Shown here one piece after another: positions 53,656 through 63,126 of a stretch of DNA of 64,000 nucleotides. The notes below the pieces were generated by a model that was not told the DNA's origin, made no database searches, and saw only the letters and a list, made by a program, of their open reading frames with translations. The stretch is from Achromobacter sp. HZ34 (lineage in GTDB: Bacteria; Pseudomonadota; Gammaproteobacteria; Burkholderiales; Burkholderiaceae_B). How positions within the stretch are numbered: the stretch's first letter is position 1; each line of letters starts with the position of its first letter. A program made the position numbers and the translations under genes. The stretch is taken from positions 868,001-932,000 of the forward strand of contig NZ_NJIX01000002.1 of assembly GCF_002209485.1 (NCBI RefSeq), written 5' to 3'.

Positions 53656-54531
53656 TCACGCGCTCAGGACCTCGACCGGCTGCCGCGTCAGCAACGCCAG
53701 CAGGCGCGCGATTTCATCACGCAGCTGGCGGCGGTCCACCACCATGTCGATGGCGCCCTTGTGCAGCAGGAATTCGGCGCGCTGGAAGCCTTCCGGCAGC
53801 TTCTCACGCACGGTCTGTTCGATCACGCGCGGGCCGGCAAAACCGATCAGCGCCTTGGGTTCCGCGATCACCACGTCGCCCATGAAGGCGAAGCTGGCCG
53901 ACACGCCACCCATGGTGGGATCGGTCAGCACGCTGATGAAAGGCAGCTGCTCCTTCGCCAGGCGCGTCAGCATGGCATTGGTCTTGGCCATCTGCATCAG
54001 CGACAGCAGGCTTTCCTGCATGCGCGCACCGCCCGAAGCAGCAACGCAGATGAACGGCGTCTTCTGGTCCAGGGCCGCCTGGGCACCGCGGGCAAAGCGC
54101 TCGCCCACCACCGAGCCCATGGAACCGCCCATGAATTCGAACTCGAAGCAGGCCAGCACGGCAGGCACACCCTTGATCGAACCACTGACGACCACCATGG
54201 CATCGGTCTCGCCGGTCTGCTTGACGGCTTCCGCCAGACGTTCCGGATACTTGCGCGAATCCTTGAACTTCAGCGTGTCGACAGAACGGATGGACTGGCC
54301 GAGTTCGACCCGCCCTTCCAGATCCAGCAGCGAATCGACGCGCGCGCGCGAGCCGATACGCATATGGTGATCGCACTTCGGGCAGACGTGCAGATTGGCC
54401 GCGAGATCCTCGTTATAGAGCACCGATTCGCACGACGGGCATTTGACCCAGAGACCTTCCGGCACGCGCCGCGCCACAGGCTCGGACGTCTTGTTGATGC
54501 GCGGCGGCAGGAGTTTTTCAATCCAGCTCAT
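53656..54531 (-). CDS. accD: Acetyl-CoA carboxylase carboxyltransferase subunit beta
   Basis: A 291-residue carboxyltransferase beta subunit. Four zinc cysteines are in [11 protein letters not shown] and [10 protein letters not shown] (about residues 30-56). The crotonase-like domain follows, with [17 protein letters not shown] and [10 protein letters not shown]. With AccA it transfers carboxyl from biotin to acetyl-CoA. It follows trpA by 34 bases, the common trpBA-accD order; folC, often next, is replaced here by pagL. Confidence 0.95.
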   Translation of the reverse strand: MSWIEKLLPPRINKTSEPVARRVPEGLWVKCPSCESVLYNEDLAANLHVCPKCDHHMRIGSRARVDSLLDLEGRVELGQSIRSVDTLKFKDSRKYPERLAEAVKQTGETDAMVVVSGSIKGVPAVLACFEFEFMGGSMGSVVGERFARGAQAALDQKTPFICVAASGGARMQESLLSLMQMAKTNAMLTRLAKEQLPFISVLTDPTMGGVSASFAFMGDVVIAEPKALIGFAGPRVIEQTVREKLPEGFQRAEFLLHKGAIDMVVDRRQLRDEIARLLALLTRQPVEVLSA

Positions 54532-54565
54532 TGTGAGTTTTATCCTGGTGGGGAACGGCGGCCGC

Positions 54566-55423
54566 TCAGGCCGTCGCGGGGTCCCGTTTTACGTTGTCCA
54601 GCGCCTGGCGGATAGTGCTCAGCCAGTTGCCGGCGGCGGTCGCGGCGGCGGCGGTCTGGCCGGCCGCGGGCACGCCTTCGATGGCTTTTTCCATGGTCTC
54701 GATCAGCTTGCTGCCGATCACCACGGCGTCGGCCACGCGCGCCACGCGCTGGGCGCTGTCGGCGTCGCGGATGCCAAAGCCCACGCCCACCGGAATGTGG
54801 ACGTGACGGCGGATGGCGGCCAGCTTGGTCGCGACGTCGTCGGTATCGATATGGCCGGCGCCCGTCACACCCTTCAGCGAGACATAGTAGGCATAGCCAC
54901 GCGCCACCTGGCCGACCGCCTCGATGCGCGCCTCGGTGCTGGTGGGCGCCAGCAGGAAGATGGGGGCCATGCCCTTGGCGCCCAGCAGCTCGGCGAACTC
55001 GCGCACTTCCTCGGGCGGGTAATCGACCACCAGCACGCCATCGACGCCCGCGGCCGCGGCCTGGTCGACGAAGGCGGCCTGGCCCATGGCTTCGACGGGA
55101 TTGGCATATCCCATCAGCACCACGGGCGTGTCGGCGTCCTCACGGCGGAAGTCCGCCACGGCCTGCAGCACCTTGCGCAGGCTCATGCCCTGGGCAATGG
55201 CGCGTTCGGTGGCGCGCTGGATGACGGGGCCGTCGGCCATGGGGTCGGAAAACGGCACCCCCAGCTCGATGACGTCGGCACCGGCGCGTACCAGCGCGTG
55301 CATCAGCGGCACGCAGGACGCGGGCGAGGGGTCGCCGGCGGCGATATAGGGAATCAGGGCGGCGCGGCCGGCCGCCTTGCTGCGGGCAAAGGCAGCGCCG
55401 ATGCGGTCTTTTTGTACGGTCAT
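54566..55423 (-). CDS. trpA: Tryptophan synthase alpha chain
   Basis: A 285-residue alpha subunit. [13 protein letters not shown] near the start, Glu in [17 protein letters not shown] as catalytic base and Asp in [13 protein letters not shown] complete the active site; [15 protein letters not shown] is the phosphate-binding region. It splits indole-3-glycerol phosphate. The C-terminus has an Ala-rich extension (AAAATAAGN). ATG 55423 lies 22 bases after the trpB stop; a GTG four codons earlier is possible. Confidence 0.95.
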   Translation of the reverse strand: MTVQKDRIGAAFARSKAAGRAALIPYIAAGDPSPASCVPLMHALVRAGADVIELGVPFSDPMADGPVIQRATERAIAQGMSLRKVLQAVADFRREDADTPVVLMGYANPVEAMGQAAFVDQAAAAGVDGVLVVDYPPEEVREFAELLGAKGMAPIFLLAPTSTEARIEAVGQVARGYAYYVSLKGVTGAGHIDTDDVATKLAAIRRHVHIPVGVGFGIRDADSAQRVARVADAVVIGSKLIETMEKAIEGVPAAGQTAAAATAAGNWLSTIRQALDNVKRDPATA

Positions 55424-55445
55424 GCTGTTCACGCTCACCGGTGGA

Positions 55446-56645
55446 TTACAGCTGAAGGCCGGCGCGCTCGGCGACGGTGTGCATGTCCTTGTCGCCACGG
55501 CCCGACAGGTTGACCAGGATGATCTTGTCCTTGGGCAGGGTCGGCGCCAGGCGCAGCGCGTAGGCGATGGCATGCGACGATTCCAGCGCGGGCATGATGC
55601 CTTCGATACGGCAGCAATCATGGAAGGCGCGCAAGGCTTCCTCGTCGGTCACGCCCACATAGCTGGCGCGGCCGCTGTCCTTGAGCCAGGCATGCTCGGG
55701 ACCGACGCCCGGATAGTCCAGTCCGGCCGACACGGAATGGGTTTCCTGCACCTGGCCGTTCTCGTCCTGCATCACGTAGGTGCGGTTGCCGTGCAGCACG
55801 CCCACCTGGCCGGCGGCGATGGACGCCGCGTGACGGCCGCTGTCCATGCCCTCGCCGGCCGCTTCGACGCCGATCAGCTTGACATCTTCGTGCGGGATGT
55901 AGGGATGGAAAATCCCCATGGCGTTGGAACCGCCGCCCACGGCCGCGACCACGTAGTCCGGCTGGCGGCCGGTCTCTTGCGGCATCTGCGTCAGGCACTC
56001 GTTGCCGATCACGGTCTGGAAGTCGCGCACCATGCGCGGATAGGGATCGGGCCCCGCCACCGTGCCGATGATGTAGAAGGTGTTGGCGACGTTGGTGACC
56101 CAGTCGCGCATGGCTTCGTTCAGCGCGTCCTTCAGCGTGCGCGAACCCGATTCCACCGGTACCACCGTCGCGCCCAGCAGCTTCATGCGGTAGACGTTGG
56201 AGGCCTGCCGGCGCACGTCTTCGCTGCCCATGTAGACCACGCATTCCATGCCGTAGCGCGCTGCCACGGTGGCCGTGGCCACGCCATGCTGGCCGGCGCC
56301 GGTCTCGGCGATGACGCGCGGCTTGCCCATGCGGCGCGCCAGCAGTGCCTGGCCGATGCAGTTGTTGACCTTGTGCGCACCGGTATGGTTCAGGTCTTCG
56401 CGCTTGAACCAGATCTGCGCGCCGCCCAGTTCCTGCGACCAGCGGCGGGCGTGGTACACGGGCGTGGGACGGCCCACATAGTGCTTGAGTTCGTAGGCGA
56501 ACTCTTCCTGAAAAAGCGGATCGGCGCGGAAATGGTCATAAGCCGCGCGCAATTCATCCAGGGCGTGCATCAGCGTTTCCGCGACGAACACGCCACCGTA
56601 GGGTCCGAAATGCCCTTGGGCATCGGGAAGATCGTAAGGTTTCAC
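55446..56645 (-). CDS. trpB: Tryptophan synthase beta chain
   Basis: A 399-residue PLP enzyme. The PLP lysine is in [31 protein letters not shown] and [11 protein letters not shown] bind PLP and substrate. It joins indole and serine to tryptophan. The start is GTG 56645, with GGGAG eight bases upstream, giving the usual [17 protein letters not shown] opening. An ATG at 56684 would add 13 residues without support. First gene of trpB-trpA-accD. Confidence 0.95.
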   Translation of the reverse strand: MKPYDLPDAQGHFGPYGGVFVAETLMHALDELRAAYDHFRADPLFQEEFAYELKHYVGRPTPVYHARRWSQELGGAQIWFKREDLNHTGAHKVNNCIGQALLARRMGKPRVIAETGAGQHGVATATVAARYGMECVVYMGSEDVRRQASNVYRMKLLGATVVPVESGSRTLKDALNEAMRDWVTNVANTFYIIGTVAGPDPYPRMVRDFQTVIGNECLTQMPQETGRQPDYVVAAVGGGSNAMGIFHPYIPHEDVKLIGVEAAGEGMDSGRHAASIAAGQVGVLHGNRTYVMQDENGQVQETHSVSAGLDYPGVGPEHAWLKDSGRASYVGVTDEEALRAFHDCCRIEGIMPALESSHAIAYALRLAPTLPKDKIILVNLSGRGDKDMHTVAERAGLQL

Positions 56646-56847
56646 CAGGCTTCTCCCGCTGCGATACGACGCCATCGGCCGCATCGCCAGCTAGGCGGTC
56701 CACCCTGGATCGGGCAGTACCACCGACTTAGCAACCGGCTATTTTACCCGAGCGGCGCCGTTTGCCGCTTGCCGGCCGCCGCCGGACCATGCGCCGCCTG
56801 CGCGGCAGGGGCCGCCTTGGCGCCACGCAAGGCCCTCCCCGGCTGGA

Positions 56848-58035
56848 TTACAGCGATTGCCCCAGCCGCCGCAGGAAGCCGACGCAGGTCGCCAGCTGGT
56901 CCAGCGCCACGTACTCGTCCGGCTTGTGGGCATGCTCGATGTGGCCCGGGCCGCAGACGACGGTGGGAACGCCGATGCCCTGGAACAGGCCGGCCTCGGT
57001 GGCATAGGCCACTTTGCGCGTGGCGGTGTCGCGGGTCAGCGCACGCACCAGCTCGGTGATGGCGGCCTGTTCCGATGCCTCCAGGCCGGGCGCGGCCGGA
57101 CCCTGCTCGATTTCAACGCGGGCCGCGGGAAACTCGGCGTGCATGCGCGGCAGCAAGGTTTCACTGACATAGCGCTGGATATCCGCCTGGATGTCCCCGG
57201 GCGACATGCCGGGCAGGTTGCGGAACTCGTAGGTGAATTCGCAGGCGTCGGGAATCGTGTTGACGGCAATGCCACCGCGGATCTGGTTGGTGGTCAGCGT
57301 GCTGAAGGGCACGTCGTAGAACTTGTCGTAGGGCCCCTTGGCACGGTAGGCGTCGGCCAGGTCGCGGATGTGGCAGATCAGGCGGGCCGCATGCTCGATG
57401 GCATTGCAGCCCTGCGGCGTCAGCGAGGAATGCGCGGCCCTGCCGTGCACGCGGCAGTGGAAGACATTGATGCCCTTGTGCGCCACCACCACCTGCATGC
57501 CGGTGGGTTCACCCACCACGCAGCCTTCCGGCTGGATACCCCGTTCGCGCAGGTCGGCCAGCAGGTAGGGCGCGCCGGCGCAGCCCACTTCCTCGTCGTA
57601 GGAAAAAGCCAGGTGCAGGGGCTTTTTGCGCGGCATGGCGAGGAATTCCGGCACCAGGGCCAGGGATGCCGCAATATAGCCCTTCATGTCGCAGGAGCCA
57701 CGGCCGTACAGGCGCCCTTCCCGCTCTTGCAGGACAAAAGGATCGGAGGTCCAGTCCTGCCCATCCACGGGCACCACGTCGGTATGCCCGGACAGCACGA
57801 TGCCGCCCTGGGTGCTGCCGTCCTGGGCGGGCAAAGTGGCGAACAGATTGGCCTTGTTGCGGTCGGCGTTGTGCACCAGCACGGCATCGACGCCCTGCTT
57901 TTTGAGCGCATCGCGCACGGTCTCGATGAGTGCCAGATTCGAATTGCGGCTGGTGGTGTCGAACGCGACCAGTTTTTCCAGCCAGGCGCGGGTGGCGATA
58001 TCGGCATCCTGCGCGGCTTGCGTGGGGGTATCCAT
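56848..58035 (-). CDS. argE: Acetylornithine deacetylase
   Basis: A 395-residue M20-family metallohydrolase. His in VLSGHTDVVPVDG and Asp in YGRGSCDMKGYIA bind zinc; the Glu pair is in FSYDEEVGCAGAPYL. CGPGHIEHAHKPDEYV near the C-terminus is an ArgE signature. It removes acetate from N2-acetylornithine. It lies about 200 bases upstream of trpB and 41 bases downstream of relA. Confidence 0.9.
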   Translation of the reverse strand: MDTPTQAAQDADIATRAWLEKLVAFDTTSRNSNLALIETVRDALKKQGVDAVLVHNADRNKANLFATLPAQDGSTQGGIVLSGHTDVVPVDGQDWTSDPFVLQEREGRLYGRGSCDMKGYIAASLALVPEFLAMPRKKPLHLAFSYDEEVGCAGAPYLLADLRERGIQPEGCVVGEPTGMQVVVAHKGINVFHCRVHGRAAHSSLTPQGCNAIEHAARLICHIRDLADAYRAKGPYDKFYDVPFSTLTTNQIRGGIAVNTIPDACEFTYEFRNLPGMSPGDIQADIQRYVSETLLPRMHAEFPAARVEIEQGPAAPGLEASEQAAITELVRALTRDTATRKVAYATEAGLFQGIGVPTVVCGPGHIEHAHKPDEYVALDQLATCVGFLRRLGQSL

Positions 58036-58076
58036 GATGGCGGCGGCCCTGCGTGAACGAAACTGGCAGTTTAGGC

Positions 58077-60332
58077 TTATTTACGCGCGGCGCCCGTTAC
58101 GCCGGCGACGTCCGTCAGCGCCACCAGGGCCCGGCTCAAGGCCTCGCCGTCGGGCACTTCCACCGTGAACACCATGTGCGCCAGCGAGCTGCGGCTCTGC
58201 GTATTGACGCCAATGACGTTGAGCCGCAGCTTGGCGAACACTTCGGACAGGTCGCGCAGCAGGCCCGACCGGTCATGCGCCCGGATGCTGACATCGACCG
58301 GATAAAGCGTGCCGCCGGTCTTGCCCCAGGTAACTTCGATGCTGCGTTCCGGTTCGCGGCTGGCCAGCGCGGCGTAGCTGTGGCAATCCGTGCGGTGGAT
58401 GGACACCCCGCGCCCGCGCGTAACGAAGCCAACGATGGGGTCGGGCGGCGCCGGGCGGCAGCAGCGCGCCAGCTGGGTCATCAAGGAACCCACGCCGACC
58501 ACCAGCACGCCGCTCTTGCCGCTTTTCTCCGTGCTTTCCGCGCGGCTGGCATGGGTGACGACCTGCGGCTCGGCGGATTCGGCGGACGCCGGCTGCTGGA
58601 ACGCGCTGTCGACCTGGCGCAGGCTGAATTCGTCCTTGGCGGCCGCGACGTAGAGGTCGTCCGCGCGGGCGAAGCCCAGTTGTTGCGCCAATTGCTCCAG
58701 GTTGACGGCCGTCTTGCCCAGGCGCTGCAGTTCCTTTTCCACCAGGGCCTGGCCCTGGGTGATGCGCTGCTGCAGCTCGATGGCGTTGAACCACGCACGC
58801 ACCTTGGAACGCGCCCGCGGACTGGCCAGGAAACCCAGCTGCGGGTTGAGCCAGTCGCGCGAGGGACCGCCGGACTTGGCGGACACGATCTCCACGGTTT
58901 GCCCGGTGGCCAGTTGCGTCTGCAAGGGCACCAGTTGCCCGTCCACCCGCGCGCCACGGCAGCGGTGACCCAGGTCGGTGTGCAGGTGGTAGGCGAAGTC
59001 CACCGCCGTCGAACCGGCCGGCAGTTCGATCACCCGGGCCTGCGGGGTCAGCACGTAAATGTGCTCGCCGCTGTCGGCATCGGTTTTCCTGGCCGTCTCG
59101 CGCGTGCTGTCGGTGTTCCAGGCCAGCAGCTGGCGCATCCACGCCAACTGGCGGTCGTAATCGCTGGACGCCGACACCTGGCCGCCGCGCGCGCCGGCCT
59201 CCTTGTAGCGCCAGTGCGCGGCCATGCCGTATTCGGCGAACTGGTGCATTTCGCGGGTGCGGATCTGCACTTCGAACGGCTTGCCATCCGCATCCGCCAC
59301 CACCGTATGCAGGGAACGATAGCCGTTCGGCTTGGGACGCGAGATGTAGTCGTCGAACTCCTGCTCCATCGGCGTCCACATGGCATGCACCATGGCCAGC
59401 GCGGCATAGCAGTCGCGCACGTCGCCAACGATGACGCGCAGCGCGCGCAGGTCGTACAGATGCGCGAAGTCCAGCTTCTTGACCCGCATCTTGCTCCAGA
59501 TGCTGTAGATATGCTTGGGCCGGCCGCTGACTTCGGCGGCGATGCCGGCCTTGGCCAGGGCCTCTTCCATGCGCGCCACCGCGTCACGGATGAAGGCTTC
59601 ACGCTCGACGCGCTTTTCTTCCAGCAGTTTGGCGATCTGCTTGTAGCGATCGGGATCGGTGAAGCGGAAGGCCAGGTCTTCCATTTCCCATTTGATCTGC
59701 CAGATGCCCAGGCGATTGGCCAGCGGCGCGTACAGGTCCAGCGTTTCGCGCGCCAATTGCGGGTCGCAGGGAACCTTGGTGGCGGCGTGCCAGCGCAGGC
59801 TTTGCAGCCGCGATGCCAGGCGCATCAGCACGATGCGCAGGTCGGCTGCCATGGCCAGCAGCATCTTGCGTTGCATTTCCTTCTGCGTGCCGCTGCCGGC
59901 GGCGCTGTCGCTGGCATGGCGCGCCACCACGCCAAGGCGCAGCAGCGCATGCGCGCCGTGCACCAGGCGCGCCACATCGTCGCCGAAGTCCGCCGCCAGG
60001 GGATCGTTGCGCAGGTTTTGTGGTGGCACCTGGAGGTCGGCGGGCAAGGCCGCCAGCACCGCCGCGACACGGGTCGCGGCGTCGGTATGCAGGCCTGCCA
60101 GGATGCGCCCGACACCGGCGGCGTGGACGACCAGGGGCTCGCCGGTGATGGACTGCTGGCCGGCGTAGCGTTTTGCGAACGAACTGGCGGCGCGCGCCAG
60201 TTGCGCCCGGCCGGCCGGGTCCAGTCCGGCCGCGGCGGCGTCGAGCCAGGCGGCATCGAGGCCAACGCCGGAATCGACGGCGCCGGCGATAGCGGCAGGC
60301 TGCGGAGATTCGGGAGCGGAAGGCGGGGACAT
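58077..60332 (-). CDS. relA: RelA-type (p)ppGpp synthetase
   Basis: A 751-residue RelA/SpoT protein. The N-terminal HD-type domain (about 45-200) is degenerate: the His-Asp metal pair is not kept in RVAAVLAALPADL, so no hydrolase activity is expected. The synthetase domain has LRVIVGDVRDCYAALAMVH, and its acidic EFDD in MEQEFDDYISRPKPNGY is the form seen in monofunctional RelA. TGS (about 415-475) and C-terminal ACT domains follow. It makes (p)ppGpp on starved ribosomes. Divergent from mtfA. Confidence 0.93.
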   Translation of the reverse strand: MSPPSAPESPQPAAIAGAVDSGVGLDAAWLDAAAAGLDPAGRAQLARAASSFAKRYAGQQSITGEPLVVHAAGVGRILAGLHTDAATRVAAVLAALPADLQVPPQNLRNDPLAADFGDDVARLVHGAHALLRLGVVARHASDSAAGSGTQKEMQRKMLLAMAADLRIVLMRLASRLQSLRWHAATKVPCDPQLARETLDLYAPLANRLGIWQIKWEMEDLAFRFTDPDRYKQIAKLLEEKRVEREAFIRDAVARMEEALAKAGIAAEVSGRPKHIYSIWSKMRVKKLDFAHLYDLRALRVIVGDVRDCYAALAMVHAMWTPMEQEFDDYISRPKPNGYRSLHTVVADADGKPFEVQIRTREMHQFAEYGMAAHWRYKEAGARGGQVSASSDYDRQLAWMRQLLAWNTDSTRETARKTDADSGEHIYVLTPQARVIELPAGSTAVDFAYHLHTDLGHRCRGARVDGQLVPLQTQLATGQTVEIVSAKSGGPSRDWLNPQLGFLASPRARSKVRAWFNAIELQQRITQGQALVEKELQRLGKTAVNLEQLAQQLGFARADDLYVAAAKDEFSLRQVDSAFQQPASAESAEPQVVTHASRAESTEKSGKSGVLVVGVGSLMTQLARCCRPAPPDPIVGFVTRGRGVSIHRTDCHSYAALASREPERSIEVTWGKTGGTLYPVDVSIRAHDRSGLLRDLSEVFAKLRLNVIGVNTQSRSSLAHMVFTVEVPDGEALSRALVALTDVAGVTGAARK

Positions 60333-60661
60333 CGACGACGGGAACGACAGGAACCGGTTGGGAGTTTGACACTCTACACTAAGGCAGTGACGGCTTCGGC
60401 CGGCTTGGCATCAGGGTTTGCGTCAGGTCATTGCGGTGTCGCCGGAGGACTCGCGCAGGCGCGCCGGGCCTGGACTCCGTCGTGTGCCACCGCTTGGGGC
60501 TGCGCACGCGCACGGTGTGCCGTCCCTGCTGGCCGTGTTTGGCCTCCGGGCAGTGGGATTGCCGGGCCCAGCCCCGGCCCTCGGCCGGTGCGGCGCCGCG
60601 TGGCGCGGCGGCGCGCGCGGCCGGGCTTCAGATGAAAAAGGCATAAAGGAATAGGCGATTC
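60333..60661. other. Divergent intergenic region, relA / mtfA
   Basis: These 329 bases hold the two promoters. Positions 60355-60420 are the less G+C-rich part and probably carry the relA promoter. The stretch 60540-60625 is very G+C-rich, with overlapping CCCGGCC/GGCCGGG and GCGCCGCG/CGCGGCGC complementary tracts. AAAGGAATAGG lies before the mtfA ATG. No coding region is supported. Confidence 0.5.
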
Positions 60662-61519
60662 ATGTTTCGATGGCTCAAAGGGCGCGGGGCGCGCGATGCG
60701 CAGGTTGAAGCGGTGCGTACGCGCATTCCGGCCGAACTGTGGGAGCAGGTGCTGGACGCCTTCCCCTTCCTGTATCCCCTGGTGCAGGAAGAACAGGCGG
60801 CGCTGCTGGACCGGGCCGCCTGGGTGCTGGCCAGCAAGACCATGAACGGCGCGGGCGGGCTGGAATTGACCGACTTCATGCGCCTGTGCATCGCCGCCCA
60901 GGCCGCCCTGCCCATCCTCAACCTGGAACCGGCACTGTACGAGGGCTGGGACGAGATCATCGTCTACCCCGGCGGCTTCGTCATTCCGCGGCGGCGCGAA
61001 GATGAGGACGGCGTGGTGCATGAGTACGACGAAGACGCGGCCGGCGAGGCCTGGGAGGGCGGCCCGGTGCTGATTTCCTGGGAGGACGCACGCCTGGCCG
61101 AGGGCGGGTATAACGTGGTGATCCACGAATTCGCCCACAAGCTGGACTTGTTGACGGGCAGCGCCGATGGCGTGCCCAGCCTGGCGGGCCGGCGCGATAT
61201 CGACGGGCGGGCCTGGCGCCGTGTGCTGGAACAGAGCCTGGACCAGTTCAGCGCGGCTCTGGAGGACGTCGAAGCCGCCATTCCGGCGGACGTGGATCCG
61301 GAGGGCCCGGAAGCCGGGCAATGGTATGGCCAGTTGCCGCTGGATCCCTATGCGGCCACCGATGAGGCGGAATTCTTCGCGGTCAGTTCGGAAAGTTTCT
61401 TCGCCGATCCCGCGCCGTTGGCCGAGACCATGCCGGAGTGGTACGCGCTGCTGCGCGCCTATTACCGCCAGGATCCGCTGGCGCGGCTGCAACACCATGA
61501 GGACAGGCAATCGCCATGA
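60662..61519 (+). CDS. mtfA: MtfA-family zinc metallopeptidase
   Basis: A 285-residue protein of the M90 (MtfA/DUF980) family. His155, Glu156 and His159 in VVIHEFAHKLDLL form the zinc site; YAATDEAEFFAVSSESFF provides the third ligand region. In E. coli MtfA binds the repressor Mlc, controls ptsG and has aminopeptidase activity; here the partner may differ. Its stop overlaps the start of the flavodoxin-like gene (ATGA). Confidence 0.9.
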   Translation: MFRWLKGRGARDAQVEAVRTRIPAELWEQVLDAFPFLYPLVQEEQAALLDRAAWVLASKTMNGAGGLELTDFMRLCIAAQAALPILNLEPALYEGWDEIIVYPGGFVIPRRREDEDGVVHEYDEDAAGEAWEGGPVLISWEDARLAEGGYNVVIHEFAHKLDLLTGSADGVPSLAGRRDIDGRAWRRVLEQSLDQFSAALEDVEAAIPADVDPEGPEAGQWYGQLPLDPYAATDEAEFFAVSSESFFADPAPLAETMPEWYALLRAYYRQDPLARLQHHEDRQSP

Positions 61520-62193
61520 CCAGTGCATCTCCTCGTCTGCTTATCGTGTGGCACAGCCGCACCGGCGCGGCCCAGGCCATGGCGCAAGCCGCCGCCGCGG
61601 GCGCCCGCGACGTCGCCGCCTGGGCCGTGGCGGATGAGGATCAGGATGCGGCTGAAGGCGCCGGCAAGGCGGCTGGGATTGAGGCGGCTGGGCTTGAGGC
61701 GGCTGAGCCTGAGGCGGCTGGGCCCGGGGCAGCGGCCGCTACGATGCCGCCCGCTGCTGTTGCCGCCGAGGCCCCGCTGACGCTGAATATTGTCATGCTG
61801 CCCGCGGCCGAGGTGCAGGCCGCGGATCTGCTGCAAAGCGACGGGTTTCTTTTCTGTGCGCCGGAGAACCTGGGCACGCTGAGCGGCGCCATGAAGGAAT
61901 GCTTCGATCGCTGTTATTACGGCGTGCTCGATGCCGAGGGCGTCAGCCCGATCGGCGGACGGCCGTATGGCCTGATGATCAGCGCCGGGACTGATGGCAC
62001 GGGCGCTGCCCGGCAGGCGGAGCGCATCTGCACAGGCTGGCGGCTGAGCCTGGCGGCGGCCCCCTTGATTGCCCGCAACGGAGCCCAATTCCCGGCCCAG
62101 ATCCTGACGCCCAAGACCGTGGGGCCCGAGATCCTGGAAGACTGCAAGGAATTGGGGGGACTGCTGGCGGGACTGCTGTTGATAGGCGGCTAG
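61516..62193 (+). CDS. Flavodoxin-like / NADPH-dependent FMN reductase family protein
   Basis: A 225-residue protein with a flavodoxin-like opening, RLLIVWHSRTGAAQAMAQA, whose S-x-T-G loop binds FMN phosphate. DGFLFCAPENLGTLSGAMKECFDR gives the second FMN loop, and RPYGLMISAGTDGTGAARQ the third. An Ala/Glu/Gly/Pro insertion at about residues 45-80, coded partly by a 15-bp repeat, splits the first half of the fold. It probably carries electrons or reduces quinones; no specific substrate is implied. Translation is coupled to mtfA. Confidence 0.82.
   Translation: MTSASPRLLIVWHSRTGAAQAMAQAAAAGARDVAAWAVADEDQDAAEGAGKAAGIEAAGLEAAEPEAAGPGAAAATMPPAAVAAEAPLTLNIVMLPAAEVQAADLLQSDGFLFCAPENLGTLSGAMKECFDRCYYGVLDAEGVSPIGGRPYGLMISAGTDGTGAARQAERICTGWRLSLAAAPLIARNGAQFPAQILTPKTVGPEILEDCKELGGLLAGLLLIGG
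61669..61728. repeat. 15-bp coding minisatellite
   Basis: Four in-frame 15-bp units, GCGGCTGGGATTGAG, GCGGCTGGGCTTGAG, GCGGCTGAGCCTGAG and GCGGCTGGGCCCGGG, code for AAGIE, AAGLE, AAEPE and AAGPG inside the flavodoxin-like protein. Confidence 0.9.
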
Positions 62194-62231
62194 CGCCATC
62201 GACAGGCAGCAGTGTGCACTCGCTGAATAAA

Positions 62232-62256
62232 CTCGGCCGCTCCAGGAGCGGCCGAG
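62232..62256. terminator. Hairpin between convergent genes
   Basis: CTCGGCCGCT (62232-62241) and AGCGGCCGAG (62247-62256) form a 10-bp stem with a CCAGG loop, about 40 bases after the flavodoxin-like gene. There is no T-run, so termination strength is uncertain. Confidence 0.5.
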
Positions 62257-62356
62257 GTGTCGCCGGGGTATCGCCGCGGGAATGCCGCCGGGGCATCACC
62301 TGGGAATGCCGCCGGCATTCGGGCGGAGCCGGACCCGCGCGGCGCGAAACGGTGCC

Positions 62357-62710
62357 TTAGGCGACCGCGGCCGTGACGACGATCTCGACCTTGTAGTCGG
62401 GATTGGCAAGGCGGGATTCAACGGTGGCGCGGGGAGGCGCGTTGCCGTCGGCAACCCAGGCGTCCCACGCCTTGTTCATGCCGTCGAATTCCTTCATGTT
62501 GGTGATGAAGATCTGGGCCATCAGGATGCGCGACTTGTCGGTGCCGGCTTCGGCCAGCAGCTTGTCGATGGTCGCCAGGACCTGGGCGGTCTGCCCGGTG
62601 ATGTCCAGCGTGGCGTCATCCGGGACCTGCCCGGCCAGGTAGGCAACGCCGTTATAGACGGCCATATCCGAGAGACGCTTGGCGACATTGACGCGTTTGA
62701 TGCTGCTCAT
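62357..62710 (-). CDS. RidA family protein
   Basis: A 117-residue Rid protein. The conserved core AYLAGQVPDD, QVLATIDKLLAEAG, FITNMKEFDGMNKAWDAWV and PPRATVESRLANPDYKVEI is present, with the Arg of the Rid active site in RATVESRLA. RidA-type proteins hydrolyse reactive enamine/imine intermediates formed by PLP enzymes. AGGAGG is about ten bases before ATG 62710. Single gene. Confidence 0.88.
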   Translation of the reverse strand: MSSIKRVNVAKRLSDMAVYNGVAYLAGQVPDDATLDITGQTAQVLATIDKLLAEAGTDKSRILMAQIFITNMKEFDGMNKAWDAWVADGNAPPRATVESRLANPDYKVEIVVTAAVA

Positions 62711-62841
62711 GGGGTGATCCCTCCTGTTGGAAACCATCGATTATCGCCGCCTTCCGCCCATGAGGGAAAGCGCGTTCGCAACCGGGCCACTGGCCGGTTC
62801 ACGCACGACACAACGCCACGAGTCGGGGCAAACGGTCAAAT

Positions 62842-62907
62842 GAAAGAATGTTTTTTGGTGATGGGGGATACCCCCATCGCCCCTTTCTTGGGCTAGCGCC
62901 CCCATGG
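62842..62907. repeat. Member of the G/C-hairpin repeat family
   Basis: Reads GAAAGAATG, a T-run, GGTGATGGGGGATAC, CCCCCATCGCCCC, TTTCTTGGGCTAGCGCCCCC and ATGG. The hairpin GATGGGGG/CCCCCATC has a 3-base loop. The order of segments matches the leftward reading of 18437 and of 52814. Confidence 0.75.
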
Positions 62908-62937
62908 CCGCGGCAATCAGGGGCCAAGTACTGCCGC

Positions 62938-63104
62938 ACCGCGCCCTGCGCCGCCCGCCTACCGCGTCCTGAGCCGCCAGGCCCACCGCATCCTGCGCCG
63001 CCAAGACCACCGCGTCCTGAGAAGCCAAGACCACCGCGTCCTGAGCAGCCTGGCGCACCGCGCCTCGCGTTGCCAAGCGCACCGCGTCCTGCGTTGCCGG
63101 GCGC
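62938..63104. repeat. 24-bp minisatellite, seven units
   Basis: Units start at 62938, 62961, 62985, 63009, 63033, 63057 and 63081. All are 24 bp except the first (23 bp), and each begins ACCGCGTCCTG or a near match and ends GCC.AG.CC or similar. The array ends 22 bases downstream of the pncB stop. There are no unique spacers, so it is not a CRISPR array. Confidence 0.9.
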
Positions 63105-63126
63105 GCGGCGTGGCGGCCGGCCTTGC

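Larger units (their letters stand above)
62711..63126. other. Gap between pncB and ridA, filled by repeats
   Basis: About 415 bases downstream of pncB hold a copy of the hairpin repeat family (62842-62907) and a 24-bp minisatellite (62938-63104). The ridA promoter must lie near 62730-62840. A 152-codon frame (62741-63199, minus) simply translates the repeat into AAQDAVVL-type peptides and overlaps pncB, so it is not called a gene. Confidence 0.6.

Noticed and set aside
62938-63104. CRISPR-like direct repeats
   Set aside because: The units are contiguous with no unique spacers and no cas genes are near; this is a minisatellite.
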